A program made the translations under genes and the position numbers. Below the pieces are notes generated by a model. It was not told where the DNA came from, searched no databases, and saw only the letters and a list, made by a program, of their open reading frames with translations. From Trichobilharzia szidati (lineage: Eukaryota > Platyhelminthes > Trematoda > Strigeidida > Schistosomatidae), in assembly GCA_944472155.2 (NCBI GenBank), contig OX235271.1:26606977-26670976 (forward strand): a stretch of 64,000 bases of DNA, written 5' to 3'. This document shows positions 28,301 to 43,300 of this stretch, piece after piece (positions within the stretch are counted from its first letter, which is position 1; each line of letters opens with the position of its first letter).

Positions 28301-31300
28301 TTCTATGTCGAAAAGAGACAGACAGACAGTATAATTCATGAACAGTGACTGATAATGAGATACATACAGAAGATAAAATTACATTTATTTACATAGCACG
28401 ACTTATAATACGCCTTAGAAACAACAAAAGTATTGTAAATGTCGTTTGAAATTTTGACAATCAGCAGCCAGTCATTGGCTGTTTGGCTTTTGGAACACAA
28501 AACTTTTCACCAACAGTATTTCCACACAAATAATGGAAGGAAACTGGAATACCTCAAGGTGAAAAAGCTCAAGAAGCTTAACACTACGCAGAAAAAGGTT
28601 TTGATTCAAAAATCATGCACATAACACTGAACCCTTTCTATGAGAAAGCAACTAACGAAATTTAGTATTAACTTCAGCACACTTACAAATACTTCCGAAA
28701 TTCCAAACCTAAATCATGTAAGGGAACTAACTCAATAACTCGGTAATTTCCTGAGTTAACTCACACACACGCCTCTCTACCTAAAATCGAAGTACAACTG
28801 AAAGCGGCAAATAATGATAGGTAGTCAAAACAACAAAACGTTAACACCTATGTAATCACTCACTGTCTACCTGATCACAAATATAGAAGTGCAGGTTATA
28901 TCTGCTCTGAGTTCATGCAACTACCGTAGACTGCAGATAAAAAAACGCGCAAAATCGATTACAGTAGTGTATCATTCTCCTAATTACAATAATCCTCATA
29001 GCTATGTGATATATATAACATGACTATGAGCAATAAATTATGCTGAAAATACCATCCAGTTACTAACATTCACTCACTCATTATGTGTTATACATCAAAT
29101 AAAAAAAAAAAATAGGGATACCTAAGTATATTTCCCTTTCTGCGTTTCAAAGTTTCTTTAGCAATCAAGTTCAACCAACCAAGAACCTATAAACCCAACA
29201 GATATACAGAATAAAATGCAGATAGACTAAAACATACACTGAAGCTCCCTCAAAGTGGAACATAAGCTTCGATTTCAGAGTGAAATGGAGGCGATCGTGT
29301 GGAAAGGAAATGAAAACCTGTTGGCAATGATATAGCCAGCTTAAAAAGACAGAAGATAACAGAGTGACTGACATTACTGACTGAATTTCAACATAGAACT
29401 TCACACATAGGAGTGTAGTAGTTCAGCTTGCCACACTCCATTTAACACGTGAAAGTAGAAAAACGAGAGAAAATTCGATTAAGAAGCAACAGTATGAAAA
29501 TTCCCATTTACGCGCATTCAAACAAAAAAACCAACTAATTGAGCGAAGAAATATATATTCTCTGCCGATTAGTCGCTCACCATTGGCTCTACACTAATAT
29601 ATATAGTTGTTTTGCATCAAAATTGTACCAATCATGTGGTTATAATTTAGTCCATGAGTCCATATATGTAACTGTAGAAGTACCATCGGCCCCAACGGGT
29701 TGATATCCGACGAAATCTCAGCACGGATACAGAGGGCTAGTTTCGCATATGCCAGTTTACTCCGTCTCTGGCGTAGACTTGATATCCGACTATCGACCAA
29801 AGGGCGTGTGTACTGCTCAACAGTTCGCTCCGTCCTCCTCTATGGATAGCTGTGAAACCTGGTCATTGAGAGCGGAAGACATGAAAACATTAGATGTCTT
29901 CGATTATAGGTGTCTGCGTTCTATCTCCCGTGTGAAGTGGTATAATAAGGTGAGCAATATTGAGGTTAGCCGTCGAGTGCTAGGTAGTTGTGAGGGGAAA
30001 TCAATCGACGAGGCTGTGAAATTATATCGACTGAGATGGTTAGGACATGTGTTACGTACGCCTAGTCATCGCCTTCCTCGACGGGCAATGTTAGCTGACA
30101 TAGGGCCAGGCTGGAAAAGAGTTAGCGGCGGTCAAACCAGTCAATGAAATCTACAACAGTTAGTTAGTTTAAGCCACGTAGGAAGGTGTAGACTTTCAGG
30201 TTGGGGTTCTCGGGACGATAAAATGCAATGGTTGGAAACAATTGGTGACATGGCTCAAAATCGTTGTCAATGGCTGGCGCAGATGGATCCACTCCTTGTG
30301 ACTTATGATTTCCAATGAAACTGTTTTGTTCTTCGTTATTACTATTCCTTTGTCTCACACCTCTGTTTACTGTCTATATTATTATGCATTTCTCCTCTTG
30401 CTTTGTGTGCTACATGGAGTGTGGCGACTTGAACTGCCGCACATATGTGTAAAGTTCTATGTCGAAAACCGGCCGACCGACCGATCAAATGTAGAACCGA
30501 TGATGAGGAACTAATTGAAAAGCAGTATATTTCTTCGCTCAATTTATTACTTTTTTCTAAAATGTAATAATAATAACAACTATTATCATAAGCAGAAATG
30601 TATGCCAGGGGGGATGGGTTGAAAAATAGGGACATGGAAGAACATGACGGTCTAGTGGGTACATGGTGGCACGGAAAGTGGAAGTTTCCCAACCCCTGTG
30701 AACAGTTTTGATCCATATAAGAAGTAGCCACAAGCTATCGGTTCTTAATATCCCGAAGACCCTAATCACTCAATGTAGTGCACCACCCTACATGGCTCAA
30801 ACCAATTGTCAGAGACTTTACGGTCTAATTCCAGTCTGTAGTTTGACCACCCCTAACTCTTGTCCAACCTGGTCCTATATTGGCTAACATTGCTCGTCGA
30901 AGAAAGCGATGGCTCGACATGTGCAATACATATATATCCCAGGAGACAGAATGCAAATCTTTTTGTGGGATGCAGACGTCTTGATGAAGCACAAGGGACG
31001 AATATTAATAATAATAATAATAACATGGGATTATATTCCTCTGCTACAAAAAAATACAACTTACTAGTTCTAACAATTGATTTAATCAATAATTCCATAA
31101 TTGAAACGAGTAAAGGTGACCACTGTCTATTGTAAGTGCATTTAGTTATTCCAGTTGAGTCTAATAATGAACTACTAGATTTCGCGGAGATAACTGCCGA
31201 TTGACAATGTAGAAATGAGCATAGTGAGAGAGAAGTACCACTAGCTAACAGCCGAATAGTCTGTGGGACTTCTTTTATCGAACATATCTACAAAAAAATT

Positions 31301-34300
31301 TTTAAATAAAATAATACAAGTAATGCAAAAACAAAAAACAAATGAAATATTTTCGAGGCTTTGGTTAGTTACAGATTTGATCAAGAAAACGAACCCTTTA
31401 ACTAGAAGATCCTGGGTTTAAACCTCGATGGGTGAGTTAATATATGTGTACAACTTCGGTACTGTAGTAGTAAGTAATTCTATATTGATTTGTTTATTAG
31501 ATATATCACACAGTGAAGCAGTATTATTTACTGGATGACGTTCCGAACAAAATTTATTGTTCATAATCGTATCTATTATTATTATTATCACTACTATCAT
31601 TATTCATTTTATTTTTACATTTCCCTACACACTTTCTGATTAATTTATCAAGGTAATTATTAAGTTTCAACGCTTCTCTTATATGCCTCACTACCTGTCT
31701 TAGATTTTCCGTGGTACTACTTAGTTTATGTGCTCCATACGAAGAGGGAACGTCGGATGCCTTACGCAGAATTCTTAACAATGCTGGCAGGAATAAAAAC
31801 GGCATTCAAACCCACAAACTCAATTAGAAACAAGCTTTGTCGGTTAAAGGATCCTGTAGAGCCTTTAAAAACAAAACAATTTAGTTTATCTAATACCCTG
31901 TCTTTCATGATTGTCAGGTCAAATACATAAGTCAAAGTAGTAGAACAGGGGGAGTTAGATTAATCAAGCATAAAAACCTAGCAAAATCTAGATTAGTTGA
32001 CCCGAATAAGATAAGAAGTCTAGAGAATAGTTCAGCCACAGATAGCACCACATGCAATTACACACAACCATACAATGGGATGGGATAAGATGACAGTCTT
32101 AAAATCTAATGTAATAGGGTGTAGGGAGAGATTGATAACACAAGCTTTACCTATCAAATCAACTGCAAATACATGTAATAGGAATGATTCAACACCTGTC
32201 CACCCAGACATCTGGAAAATTATACTACCCCTACGACAAAGTGGAAAGAACAAAAGAAAAACTATAAAACTGAAGTTTCGAAGTCATGTGATTATAATTG
32301 ATATGATTATGAACAATAAATTTTGTTCAAAACGTCATCCAGTAAATAATACTGCTTCACTGTATGATACATCTAATGAGCAAACTAATATGAAGGTGGG
32401 TGAGTTAGGCTAGAGTCCCAAATTCGGATGGGACAGTTGTTCAGGACACCTGTATTCCAATGGTCATTTAACTGATGTCAGCTGGTGATCAAACCTGAGC
32501 GTCGGTGGCACAGCGGTTAGGACTCTCACCGACCATTCACACATGGTCCGGGGTTCGATCTCCTGTCGACGCACACCTGTTATCAATGGTCGGCCTGCAA
32601 AATTTGGGCTACTGATATCACATACTTGTACCAAAAGTACTGTGTGGTTTCAAGCTATAATCAAAATCAAATTAAAATTTAGAATAATCAGTAGGCCTAA
32701 GATATACACCTACTCGTGAGATTCTTTTACACACTACTTAAGAGAGATACATGTCCCTGACATTCAGTCAATCGACATGACATCTGAACAGAGAAAGTTC
32801 AGGTAAACCTGAACAACCATTGGTTTTTATCTGACATCAATCACTTTTTTACACACTATCTTCACTATCATCAGCATAACACGTTCAAGTAGACGGTAGC
32901 TAAGCATGCACAACACATGTCCAATACGCCTAGGACATATAACTTCTTCGACTGATCACCTATTTTATCAAAGACTACACATTTAACTTCTATTCTAAGC
33001 ATCAGATGGTTTCACTCAGAGTGGACAATCATACAAAGGCTGCAATATGACTAGTTCATAGGTGATTCAATGGCAGACAATACTCACCAACCCACTGAGA
33101 TAGTTCAGGTTCCATTCCCAGCCGACGAACTAATAAACCTATCATAGTCGATAGTAAACATAGTGAAGAGGGATGGTTGGGTGTGAGGTCAACAGCAACT
33201 CCACCCAGTAGAAGAAAACACCACTGCTACTGAAACTTCAAAAGAACTCAAGCTTGAAGCCCTATTTTCCACTTTTGGAACGCGAAGTAATAATAAAAAT
33301 ATGACTAAACATAATAAATGAAAAGAATGGAGTATATCCTTCAATAAAATGATACATTACCGATATTTAGACCTTGATACCATACAGCTGCTACACGATA
33401 CCAAAATTAATTTCTAACTAAGCTGATTTTGAAAAAAAGTGGATAGATAATGGTGCGTCGGTGGCACAGTGGTTAGGACTCTCGCCGACCATGCACATGG
33501 TCCGGGGTTCGATCCCCTGCCGACGCACACCCGATATCTATGGTCGGCCTGCAAAATTTGGGCTACCGATATCCATGCTGAAAATTCCATACTTGTACTG
33601 AAAATACGGTATGGCATCAAGCTATAATCAAAATAAATAAAATAAAGTGTCCACTGACGTGGCGATACCATCATTTCCGCTGGTCATTTTGAGTAGAAGA
33701 AGCTTTATTATTGACACATACAAATGTTAACTCGAATTCGATAGTTACGTTATGTATCCGTGAGGAAAGTGTGGTAATCTCCATTTAGAAATCATAGAAA
33801 ACCATCATGACCCCCAAACATGAAACATTTTTGATGGTTTAGACATGTACTATGCATGTCGTACCTTTCTACTGAAATGAGGGATAGTGGGCGTGGAAGA
33901 CAAATCCAAGGAATATCAGCTTCGAATCAAGTGTGTAATTGTAGTACAGAAACACCTGTTGACATGTTCTGACTTTAAAAGTGTTTGAATAATAATCCTC
34001 AATGATAAAAGAGTTACACACAATTCAGTGATGTAGGCTGTAGTATTTCTACAATTAAGATCAAGTTCTTCTCCTTGATCATCTCCAAGCTTAATAATGA
34101 CTACCACTCCGTTGAAATCTTCGTTAACTTAATCTATGTCCGTGTGATTGAATATTTATATTGAAGGCTCCTACAACAGTGTTTATCACAACGTATATTC
34201 CACATACTTTTATTATCGTAGCGTTTGTAAAGTAATTCTCAAAGAGCTTTACATATTTGAAGACGTCAGTAATAAGCATCAAGTAAATACCTCGGTGTTT

Positions 34301-37300
34301 TTTTTACTTCGGCTATCTCCTACGGGAGGATGAGCCGGCTTCATGAACATCTCGAATCATCGCTGCCCAGGAGCGGCGATCTGACGCAACGTTTTGCGAC
34401 AGGGTTATCCAATTAAGACAGTTCATGAAGTTTCATGGGAATTTGGTACGAGTGATGTCCGCAGAATCGCTCGGCCTTTTATTTGAGAGTGCAGCTCTAG
34501 CCTTTACACAACCAAGTGTGACCTACAAGGCAGTAGGAGTGGAGTAGGGAGTCCACTATCCATTGGCAGCCAGTGACCGGAGTTCGGTTCATACGCCTTT
34601 TTGAATGGGGCCAGACATCCAGGACATCCAACAAGCCCTTTGTCCATACGTCTTCCGGTGAGCTCCAGTGAGCTTCATACGCCAGTCGTTGGAGGTTTGG
34701 AATCAGGGTTTAGCCATCTCCCCTAGACTGTCATCCAATGGACAGTCAACCCGGTGAAGAGCGCCGGGCATCCGCTTTTGCCTTCTCACTTTGGTGAAAA
34801 ACACCTCCGCCACGTGAAGGCAGTGAGTAGGACTTTCTCAGGAGAGGCTATGTAAGACGCCCGGTCATATGGGAGCATTTCAAGAGGTGTGCGGAGGGGT
34901 GGCCAACCCGCAGCGCAAGGCACCCACCCCCGACCATCCTGAGGCTTTGGAGGCTGGTGCCGGAACCTGGGATCGTACCGGGGACATTTAAATACTTCGG
35001 TTTGTCGATCATTTAATAGTAGGACGCTCGCCAAACACGCAAGTAGCCCAAGGTTCGGTTTCCCACCGGTGCACTCCTAAACCCCATCTAGATTACTAAT
35101 CGATAGTGAGTCCAGAATTGTGGGAAGGTTGAGCATGAGGCTAGCAACCCCAATCTGTAAAATCACAACACCACTGCTATTAAAACTTCAAAAGCCCAAC
35201 TTGAAGTGGCACTCAGATCCACTCAGAACGCAAAAGGATGATACAAAATGCATACACACACGCAGAGACGTTACAGCTGTCGAATACATAAATCAATAAA
35301 CTAAAATACAACAAAATACTAATTCATCAAACCCAAAACAATATTGTTCCCTTATATACTCTCACCTCTGATAATAACAGAATAAGCACATCCATACACA
35401 ATACAGGCATTGGACGAAGTTGTGGTTTACTATCCATAGCATTACTACTCTTGATAGATCCAACATCACGTGTTTGACTGCTCATCAATTCTGAATACAA
35501 ATAACTAGATACAGAGGAGAACGATTGACCGTCAGAGATTTGCTTTGTACCACCACCATAGCCTAATTGATCAGTCATTAGGCCCAGACTAATTTCCACT
35601 GCTTGTCTCCATCCTTCGATAGCTGCCTGCTTACCAGCATACAATAGCAGACCATGCACATTACGTGTATCAATCCATTCACGTACAGCTGAAATCTGTT
35701 TAATAAGCATTGGTATTGTTGCTGAGGCCGTGGTGGTGGCGGCGGCGGCTACCGTAGAGGTACAGTTGAACACTTCCAATGAGGCTAAATGATGCGCTGA
35801 TATATTAATATCGAATACTTGTTCAAATGTCAACATTAACAATTTGTTTAAATCATCACTGGTATAATTATCCAGATCATTACGTAGTCCGACTAGTTCA
35901 ATGTATAAATTCATTAGAAATATTTTAAAGTGAATCATTCTTGATAAACACCTGGCTGCATTTGAATCTGACGTGACAAGTGGGCATGCAATCTCTGATT
36001 TGGCCAGTACCTACGACGGCAAAGAAGAAAGCGAAGAATAAAAACAAAATCAAATAAAAAGGTGAATTAACTGGATAATGGCTTTTAAAATAAGAACTGT
36101 ATACAGATCACATAACACAGATAATTGTAAATTAACTAGCAGATATTATAAACACTATGTAACGGAATAATTCTCAGGAGACTCCCCCCCACTTGAAGGA
36201 TCTACTTACAATATTCATACTTATTATTATATTATTGTATCCTTTAATTCCTAGAGGAACATAGGGCTGCAGCCGTGAGTCTCCATTGCGTTCAAATCTC
36301 TGCTACAGTCTTCACCTGGCTCCAAGTCTGCCCACACGTTTTCATCTCCTCTTCACATGACCTCCTCAAAGTCACCCTCACCCTTGCACTGACGACCAAC
36401 TCGCCGCTTCCCTTTCGGGTTCCACTCGAGCAATGGCTTGTCTAGTGATGTCACTTGATGGATTGTTTCCCCAGAGTATGGCCAATCCATCTCCATTTCT
36501 ATATTCATACTTACATGGATGTTTCAACCAAATTTGCATATATTCCCCTCTTTTCTCTGAAACTCTATATCATTGTCCTAACTTTTGCATATCAAATATT
36601 GAGTTCATCCTTATTATTTATCTTTCTTCTCCTGTTTAATCTCTAATTTTAATAGGTCTCTTTGATTGTTTGTGTGATGCAATTTCGTTTGACCGAATCA
36701 AGGTCCTTGCGACCTAGGATTCTCTACAGGAATTGTTGTTGAGTGATTCTTGATCACGCCGTTTTGTTCCCACCTTACTGAGAGTATACCTCCTCCTCAT
36801 ACTCAGGTGCTTCTTACGCTTGATTTAGTTAAATGACTATGTCGTACAATATTTGTTTTGTATTCTAGGAAAGATTAAACCTGTGTCACTGCCTTTCGTG
36901 GCATTTTTGAGCTAATTTTTACCATTTCATATGTTATTATTGTTAAGTAGTACCGTAGATTTTATCCCGAAAATAACTGCCTTTTTGTTGCCGTTGGAGG
37001 ATTTTGTGATTGCGTGTAACTCAAGGTGGTAGTTCTGGTCAACTATATACAGTAGCATGCAAAGACCGGCTTCCTGTTTTGAGAATACAACAAGTCGTTA
37101 CATGCCATTAGAATTCAGCTACCCAAAACCGAACCCAGGATTTCGAACCCAGGACGCAGTAACTGAAAGTTGAATGCTTAAACTCACCACTCAAATACTT
37201 TTTATAGACATCGAATGAATCGGTATATTGAATGAGTCGTTCTCACTTGGTGTCCAGAGTCGACCAGGTGTTCCGAAACAGAGTTTCGGAGAGATCTATA

Positions 37301-40300
37301 CTATTTTACAAAGAAGGAACAAAAAATTTCCTTGCAGCTCCATATTCTGGAATATCTGAACGACTCTGGACACCATGCGAACCCGTAAAATAATTTCAGA
37401 GTCATGTACAGAGTACGCGGAAATCTTGTCAAAGAAGTACGAATCAATCAAACCACAGCATATATGACAATACATTGAACTATGTATACCGACGAAGTTT
37501 CTTTAGTCACTGAAGAACATACGATGGGCCCAATTTGTCTCAGCATTTGGTATGAAACTTTTACTAATCCTAATTATTTTTTTTAATTTTCTTATTTTTC
37601 TCCCTACCCAGTACTACTACTCTTTATGATAACTAACTTGCCTATTTCTAGTTTAGCTGAGCTCTGCACAGTCCAGTCAATTATTATATTATGTCACTCA
37701 ATTTAATTGGTTAATTTTATTTTTGTTTCTACCCGATTAACGCTTTCCACATTACACAATTTGCTTTCTAAAATTTACAATTCTAATGGCATATCTGTGG
37801 AAATATTCCCTTTGTAGCTGGGAGAGTCTACAATATATATGTGCAATTATACAGTGTGAGAATGATATAGCTGAAATGAGTAACTCTTCGCTAAACATCA
37901 CTTTATTTCGTATGATTTGTGTAATTGTAGACTCACAATACTTTCACAATGAACGCTTTCATCGTGGTAATATTCGAAACTGTGTTTATTAAGTTAGAAT
38001 TTAATAATCTGTTACTTTCAGTTGAGAAACTTGGACAAATCTTAGACAGGATATTTTTATCAATATACTACTGATTGTTCGAATTCTGTTCTCAAAATAT
38101 GTTCTCCAACAACTGGTTAGTGTAAATGCATGGTCTTAGAAGCTATAGGCTATAAAAATTTTAATTCATGATAACTGGTTAGAATCAAGCTTTTATGCCT
38201 GTATGGACCTATCGGCAAGGCAAAAAATGCAAGCTCAAAGAAAATCAAGCGTACGCCAAATACTCATCAACCTTATTCAACAGCTGTACGTCAACAGCAC
38301 ATGTCAAGTGATCCACAACGGAAAACTCAGTGAGGCGTTTGTGGTAAACACAGAAGTCAGACAAGGGTGCTTATTATCACCAATGATATTCCTAATTGTG
38401 GTGGACTGGATTATGCGTCAGACAGTGGGAAACGAGAAGACAGGGATATCCTGGACTGACGTGAAGAATCTAGAAGATCTGGATTTCGCGCGTGGATGAT
38501 TTATGTTTGATGTCACACAAAATCGAAGACTTACAAGCGAAAACCGACAAACTGGTCGAAGAAGCAGGCAGCAAAGACAGGACTCCAGGTGAACATAGAC
38601 AAGACGGAGGTTATGAAAATAACCAACCAACAACAACAATAACAGCTGCAACATCCAGCGCCAATCACCATCAACACGAGGGATTTGAAAGAGGTTACTT
38701 CATTCACTTATCTAGGGAGTATTGTCTCAACTACAGGAGGAACGGACGAGCATATCAAATCGAGAATCGGGAAGGTGAGAAACACATTCATCAACCTGAA
38801 ACCAATCTGGAAATCTTCGTCACTCAACTCAGCATCAACAACAAAATTCGGATTTTCAATACAAACGTCAAGTCAGTCACTTCTTCTATACCGTTCGGAA
38901 ACTTGGCGGGTCACATAGAATATTTCCAACAGCCTGTTGCAGACTTTTATCAACAACTGTCTTCGCTCTATACTGAAAATCAGATGGCCGGAAAGAATAA
39001 TCAACAAGAAACTATGGGAACAAACAAAACAAGAATCAATCGCCCAACAAATATGCAGGAGAAAGTGGAGATGGATTGGACACTCGCTGAGGAGGCCGCT
39101 GGGTGACATCGCGCGTCAGGCCAGTGCTCGAGTGGAACCCGAAAGGGAAGCGGCGAGTGGGACGTCCAAGGGTGACATGGAGGAGATCGTGTGAAGAAGA
39201 GTTGAAACAGTATGGATTAACATGGATGCAAGTGAAAAGTACAGCAGAAGACAGAAGGAAGTGGAGACGTGCAGTTGAAGCCCTATGTTCCACTAGGAAC
39301 CCAAGGGAACAATAATAATAATGATAAAGAAAATCAAGCCACCCCTTCCCTTTCGTTTCAGAAATTTGAACCACTGCTATAAACAGACCTGTGAAAATTA
39401 ATTTATACAAAGCGTTATAAAACCATGGAGAACTTCGTTGGATAGATTAAATGATTACTTGAAAGTAACCCCAATCGATGGCTGCTACGTTGACGTGGTG
39501 ATCGGGTTTGCATATCGCAATGACCCAACAAGCTACACTGGCTGGAACTATTGTTCCCGTAGGTCCTAGCATGCCAGGAAGATTGTTAGGATAGCGATTT
39601 CACTAAAAGCAGTTACAGGTTTAGTGGAAGAATTTCTATTAAACTATGCTGGGGATCTGTGACGGAAGTTGTACTGCTGGGGAACAAGGATGTAACAGTA
39701 GTGAGGTCTTTCCCTCAGATGACCAGCATGCCAGCCAGCTATGCTGTTTCTCCATGCTGGGGTTAGAAAAGGTTGTTCTAAAAAATTGTACATCCCGAAT
39801 TATCCTACGGTGGTCCGTAGCGGGTGGTAAGTTTACTAATACGGAAACAAACCAATAAACGAGTTCATACAGGCCGTGTGTGACCGGCCAGCATCAAGCA
39901 GTTATCCCCTGGGCTCTGAGGTCACGCAACACTTCTTATTCTCGTTCTGTTTCAGGTAACCCAAGAAAAAATCAACTTCCACAGTGTGGGCAGCTGATTT
40001 TATCCTCCTTCTCCCGTGTCACTTCAAAGTAAATAATACCGTGTGGAGAGGAGAGAAATGGGGCAAGAGTTATCCCCCATCAAGGTAGCAGCTAAGTTAC
40101 GCAGATGCATAGTAATAAAAAAATAGAAATAAGACCAAGTTCTAAGCCCCTTGATCACTACCAAAACCCCAAGATATTTGAAAGTTTGCTGTGTTTTCAC
40201 TCCTTTAATCATTCTGAAAAGAACAACCTTCCTTCCTCTCAAACGCTTCAAAGTCCTTAAACTAAAGCTACACATAGAATGTCATGATAAATTACTTACA

Positions 40301-43300
40301 AAATACATTGAAATAATAATATCATTATGAAAAAAAATAAGATGAATGAATTAGTTAACAAACAAAAGAAAAAGAGAAACTACTTCATGAATGAGATTTG
40401 GATCAAACATTTTTGATTCCAATGGATTTGATTCACTGATAAACTCTTCAGAGGCATTAAGCAATGGAATAAAGTTGATCAGAACAGACGGGGCTAAACC
40501 AAAATTTTAAAACAAATCGAGAAAAAAAATAGGTATTCAAAAATTTCGCCAATAAATAACAAGATCTATAAAACACAAAATAATTGAGCAAAGAATATCC
40601 TTTTCGATAATTTCCTTCTCTTCTGGCTCTACAATTATATTTATATATGTTTATATAAACAGAATATTTTAAGTTAGTAGTTAATAACAATATTAGTGTT
40701 TTTTTTAAAAATAATATCGATTTGTAAAGTATGGTCAATGCTATTACAGTTCATTAAAGATGTTTAGATTATAATAACAATAAAGATATATTACAGCGAA
40801 TAGAATATCAACTAAATTAGGAAAATTCCACAAACATTCATGATCATTCAAACCTAGAAGGCCAAGGTAAGGATAATGTCTGAACTAACTTCTTTCGGGT
40901 GCATAAATTAGGCTTATTAATATGAATCCCCACAGCCTCAGAAATATTTAGTAGTCGATCTCTTAAAGCGAAATCGAGATTCGTAGGTATGCGGTAAATG
41001 ACCCTGAAAGCATGATTAACGTCAATCTTGTGTTCTGTCTCCACAAGATGCGCCAGAATAGCGCTGCGAATAGATTTTGTTTGACCTTTGCTTAACCAGG
41101 CAGGGTGATGTTCGGAAATTCGACGAGAAACACGCCTAATTGTACGGCCTATGTAACTGGCTTCACAGGAGCAGTTAAATTGGTATATACACATGGAAGA
41201 GGCGAAATTAGGCAGTTTGTCTCTTATTCCCGAACGCAGAAGAGGAGTGGTTTTAAAGATACAGCGTAATTCAGCAGCAGGGAATGCTCTTTTTACCACA
41301 TTTCTAAGGCGATGTGTTAGAATCTCACTTGTGTTGTCTCCTAGGAACTGCATCTGTAAGAACAAGGCCTTTTTTGGAACTGTTGGTAACTTGGGCTGTT
41401 TTGGTTTTAGATTCATATTCTTATCAATAAACTTTTCGGGATAACCATTCTCATTTAGCAACCGTTTAATATTGTTAAGTTCCTCGTCAAGACATTCGTC
41501 CGAGCAAATCTCTCTTGCTCTGTGGACCAAGCACTTTATTAGATTGCGTTATTATTTCAAGGACACAAAGCTGAGATAATGTGTGTACTGGCCCGCTGAT
41601 GTAGGTTTTCTATAAACACTTCTTCTTATTGTGCCGTCCTCTTTTCTGGTCACAAGGACGTCTAAAAATGAAATACTAGAGTCTTTTTCTTTTTCAATAG
41701 TGAAATTTATTGCAAGATGTACCTCATTAAATTTATCCAGGATGTTCTTTGCTTCCTATTCGTTCTTCATAATCAAAAAGGTATCATTCATAACAACATG
41801 ATGAAGAGTAAATAAAAAGTGACGGTTATTATTTAACTACCATAACATAGAAACGAGAATTGAGGCAAACTCTGGACAGCTAACCTAGTTTAACGGGGAT
41901 CATATTAAAAGCGCTTAAAAACAACAGTACCGATTTAGTTTTTCATCAAATACAAAATAACATGATGACATACAGTACTGACTGATTGATACAATTAATT
42001 GATTGTTAGTACTTAACTACTCGTATCAATGCATCAGTAGTATATATATGACGCGTCATGCATTTATACTTGCTTTTTGTTGGTTAGCATTCATGGTATC
42101 AAGTTAACGACATATTGTAATCAGGATTAATTCAGTTTCTGAAGGAAAAAATTCCTTTGAAATTTCACCTCGAACTGTATATATAATTTCAAAAGTGAGA
42201 ATTTGATAAAGTACCATCAGGATAAAGCAATTCCCGCTGATCACCACCATTAAGTGTAAAAATGATACATTTTTATATGTTCTATCTAGTACAGAAGGAA
42301 TTCTTGATCGTTTCAATTGTGAATGACACCGCTGTTGTATATGTCAACCCAATTGAGGTGAATAACTTACTATAAAGTGGACATCCCAGTTTCACTTATC
42401 GAGTTGTAATTTCGCTCCGCCTACACTTCAACGCGAACAATTCAGCGGCATCATCAGCTCTCAACTAAAACCAGCGTAGCTCATAGCCTGGCACATGAGT
42501 AAACTTATTCCGATTAGTTACAGGATTTTCATCATGAGCTGCCATTAGTTAGAGAACCATTGGAAGACCTGGGAGTACTGGACAGCTGTTTCGTCCTAGT
42601 TTGTGACTCTTCATCAGTACGCACCCACCCAGGACCTTCCGGTTACAAAGCGAGCTCGTATACCAATTATTCCGATTAATTGAGCTAAAACAGTCTACAA
42701 GTCACAGGTATAATGTGTGTGAGGGCTGATGAAAATATGACTGTTGGCCCAGGTTACAGTAGAGGCACAGTGGCGAATGAACCTTGGACTCACTAACTAT
42801 AAGTTGAGTGCTTAAGCCAATCAATTACATCCTCGTGAGTTCAATCAACATTGGGTGATAGCATTTCAAGCCGTTTAACCTACGAAATCAACAAGGATCG
42901 AACCCTACAAAGGATAAAAATTATATAAACATAGTACGAAGTGACATAACCAAGTGTCGCTGCTAAATGTTATAATTTCAGCATCCTTCAATTTCTTTCA
43001 ATTAAATACCTCTCGCTAGTATAACGCGATGGTTGATAGGCGATATGAAAACATGCATACGTCATAAACGTTACAAACTACAGGCTGCCAACTTTGTCTA
43101 AATTGTCCCCCTAATTGTAAAGAAAAATAATAATTCGTCATCATTTGTACCTTAGATATACTGTTATTCTGCAAAAACAAGAGACATGCCTGATAGGATC
43201 CCACACACTTTGTTATTGTTCAATTATCTTAACAACTGTTAATCTCGCATATGTGGTATATCATCATTTCCCAGGCACTTTGTTATTGACTATTACGACC

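Noticed and set aside
33455..33527. A genuine tRNA gene
   Set aside because: The acceptor stem and T-arm fold well, but the D-arm does not, the unit is multicopy and always has the same SINE body.
37786..37992. 68-codon plus-strand frame as a gene
   Set aside because: No features, and composition like the surrounding intron.
43016..43204. Minus-strand 62-codon frame with an acceptor-like TTTTTGCAG, possible NUP205 exon between w8 and w9
   Set aside because: It is open only in phase 0, while the flanking exons need phase 1. The other two frames hit stops at once, so it cannot be spliced in.
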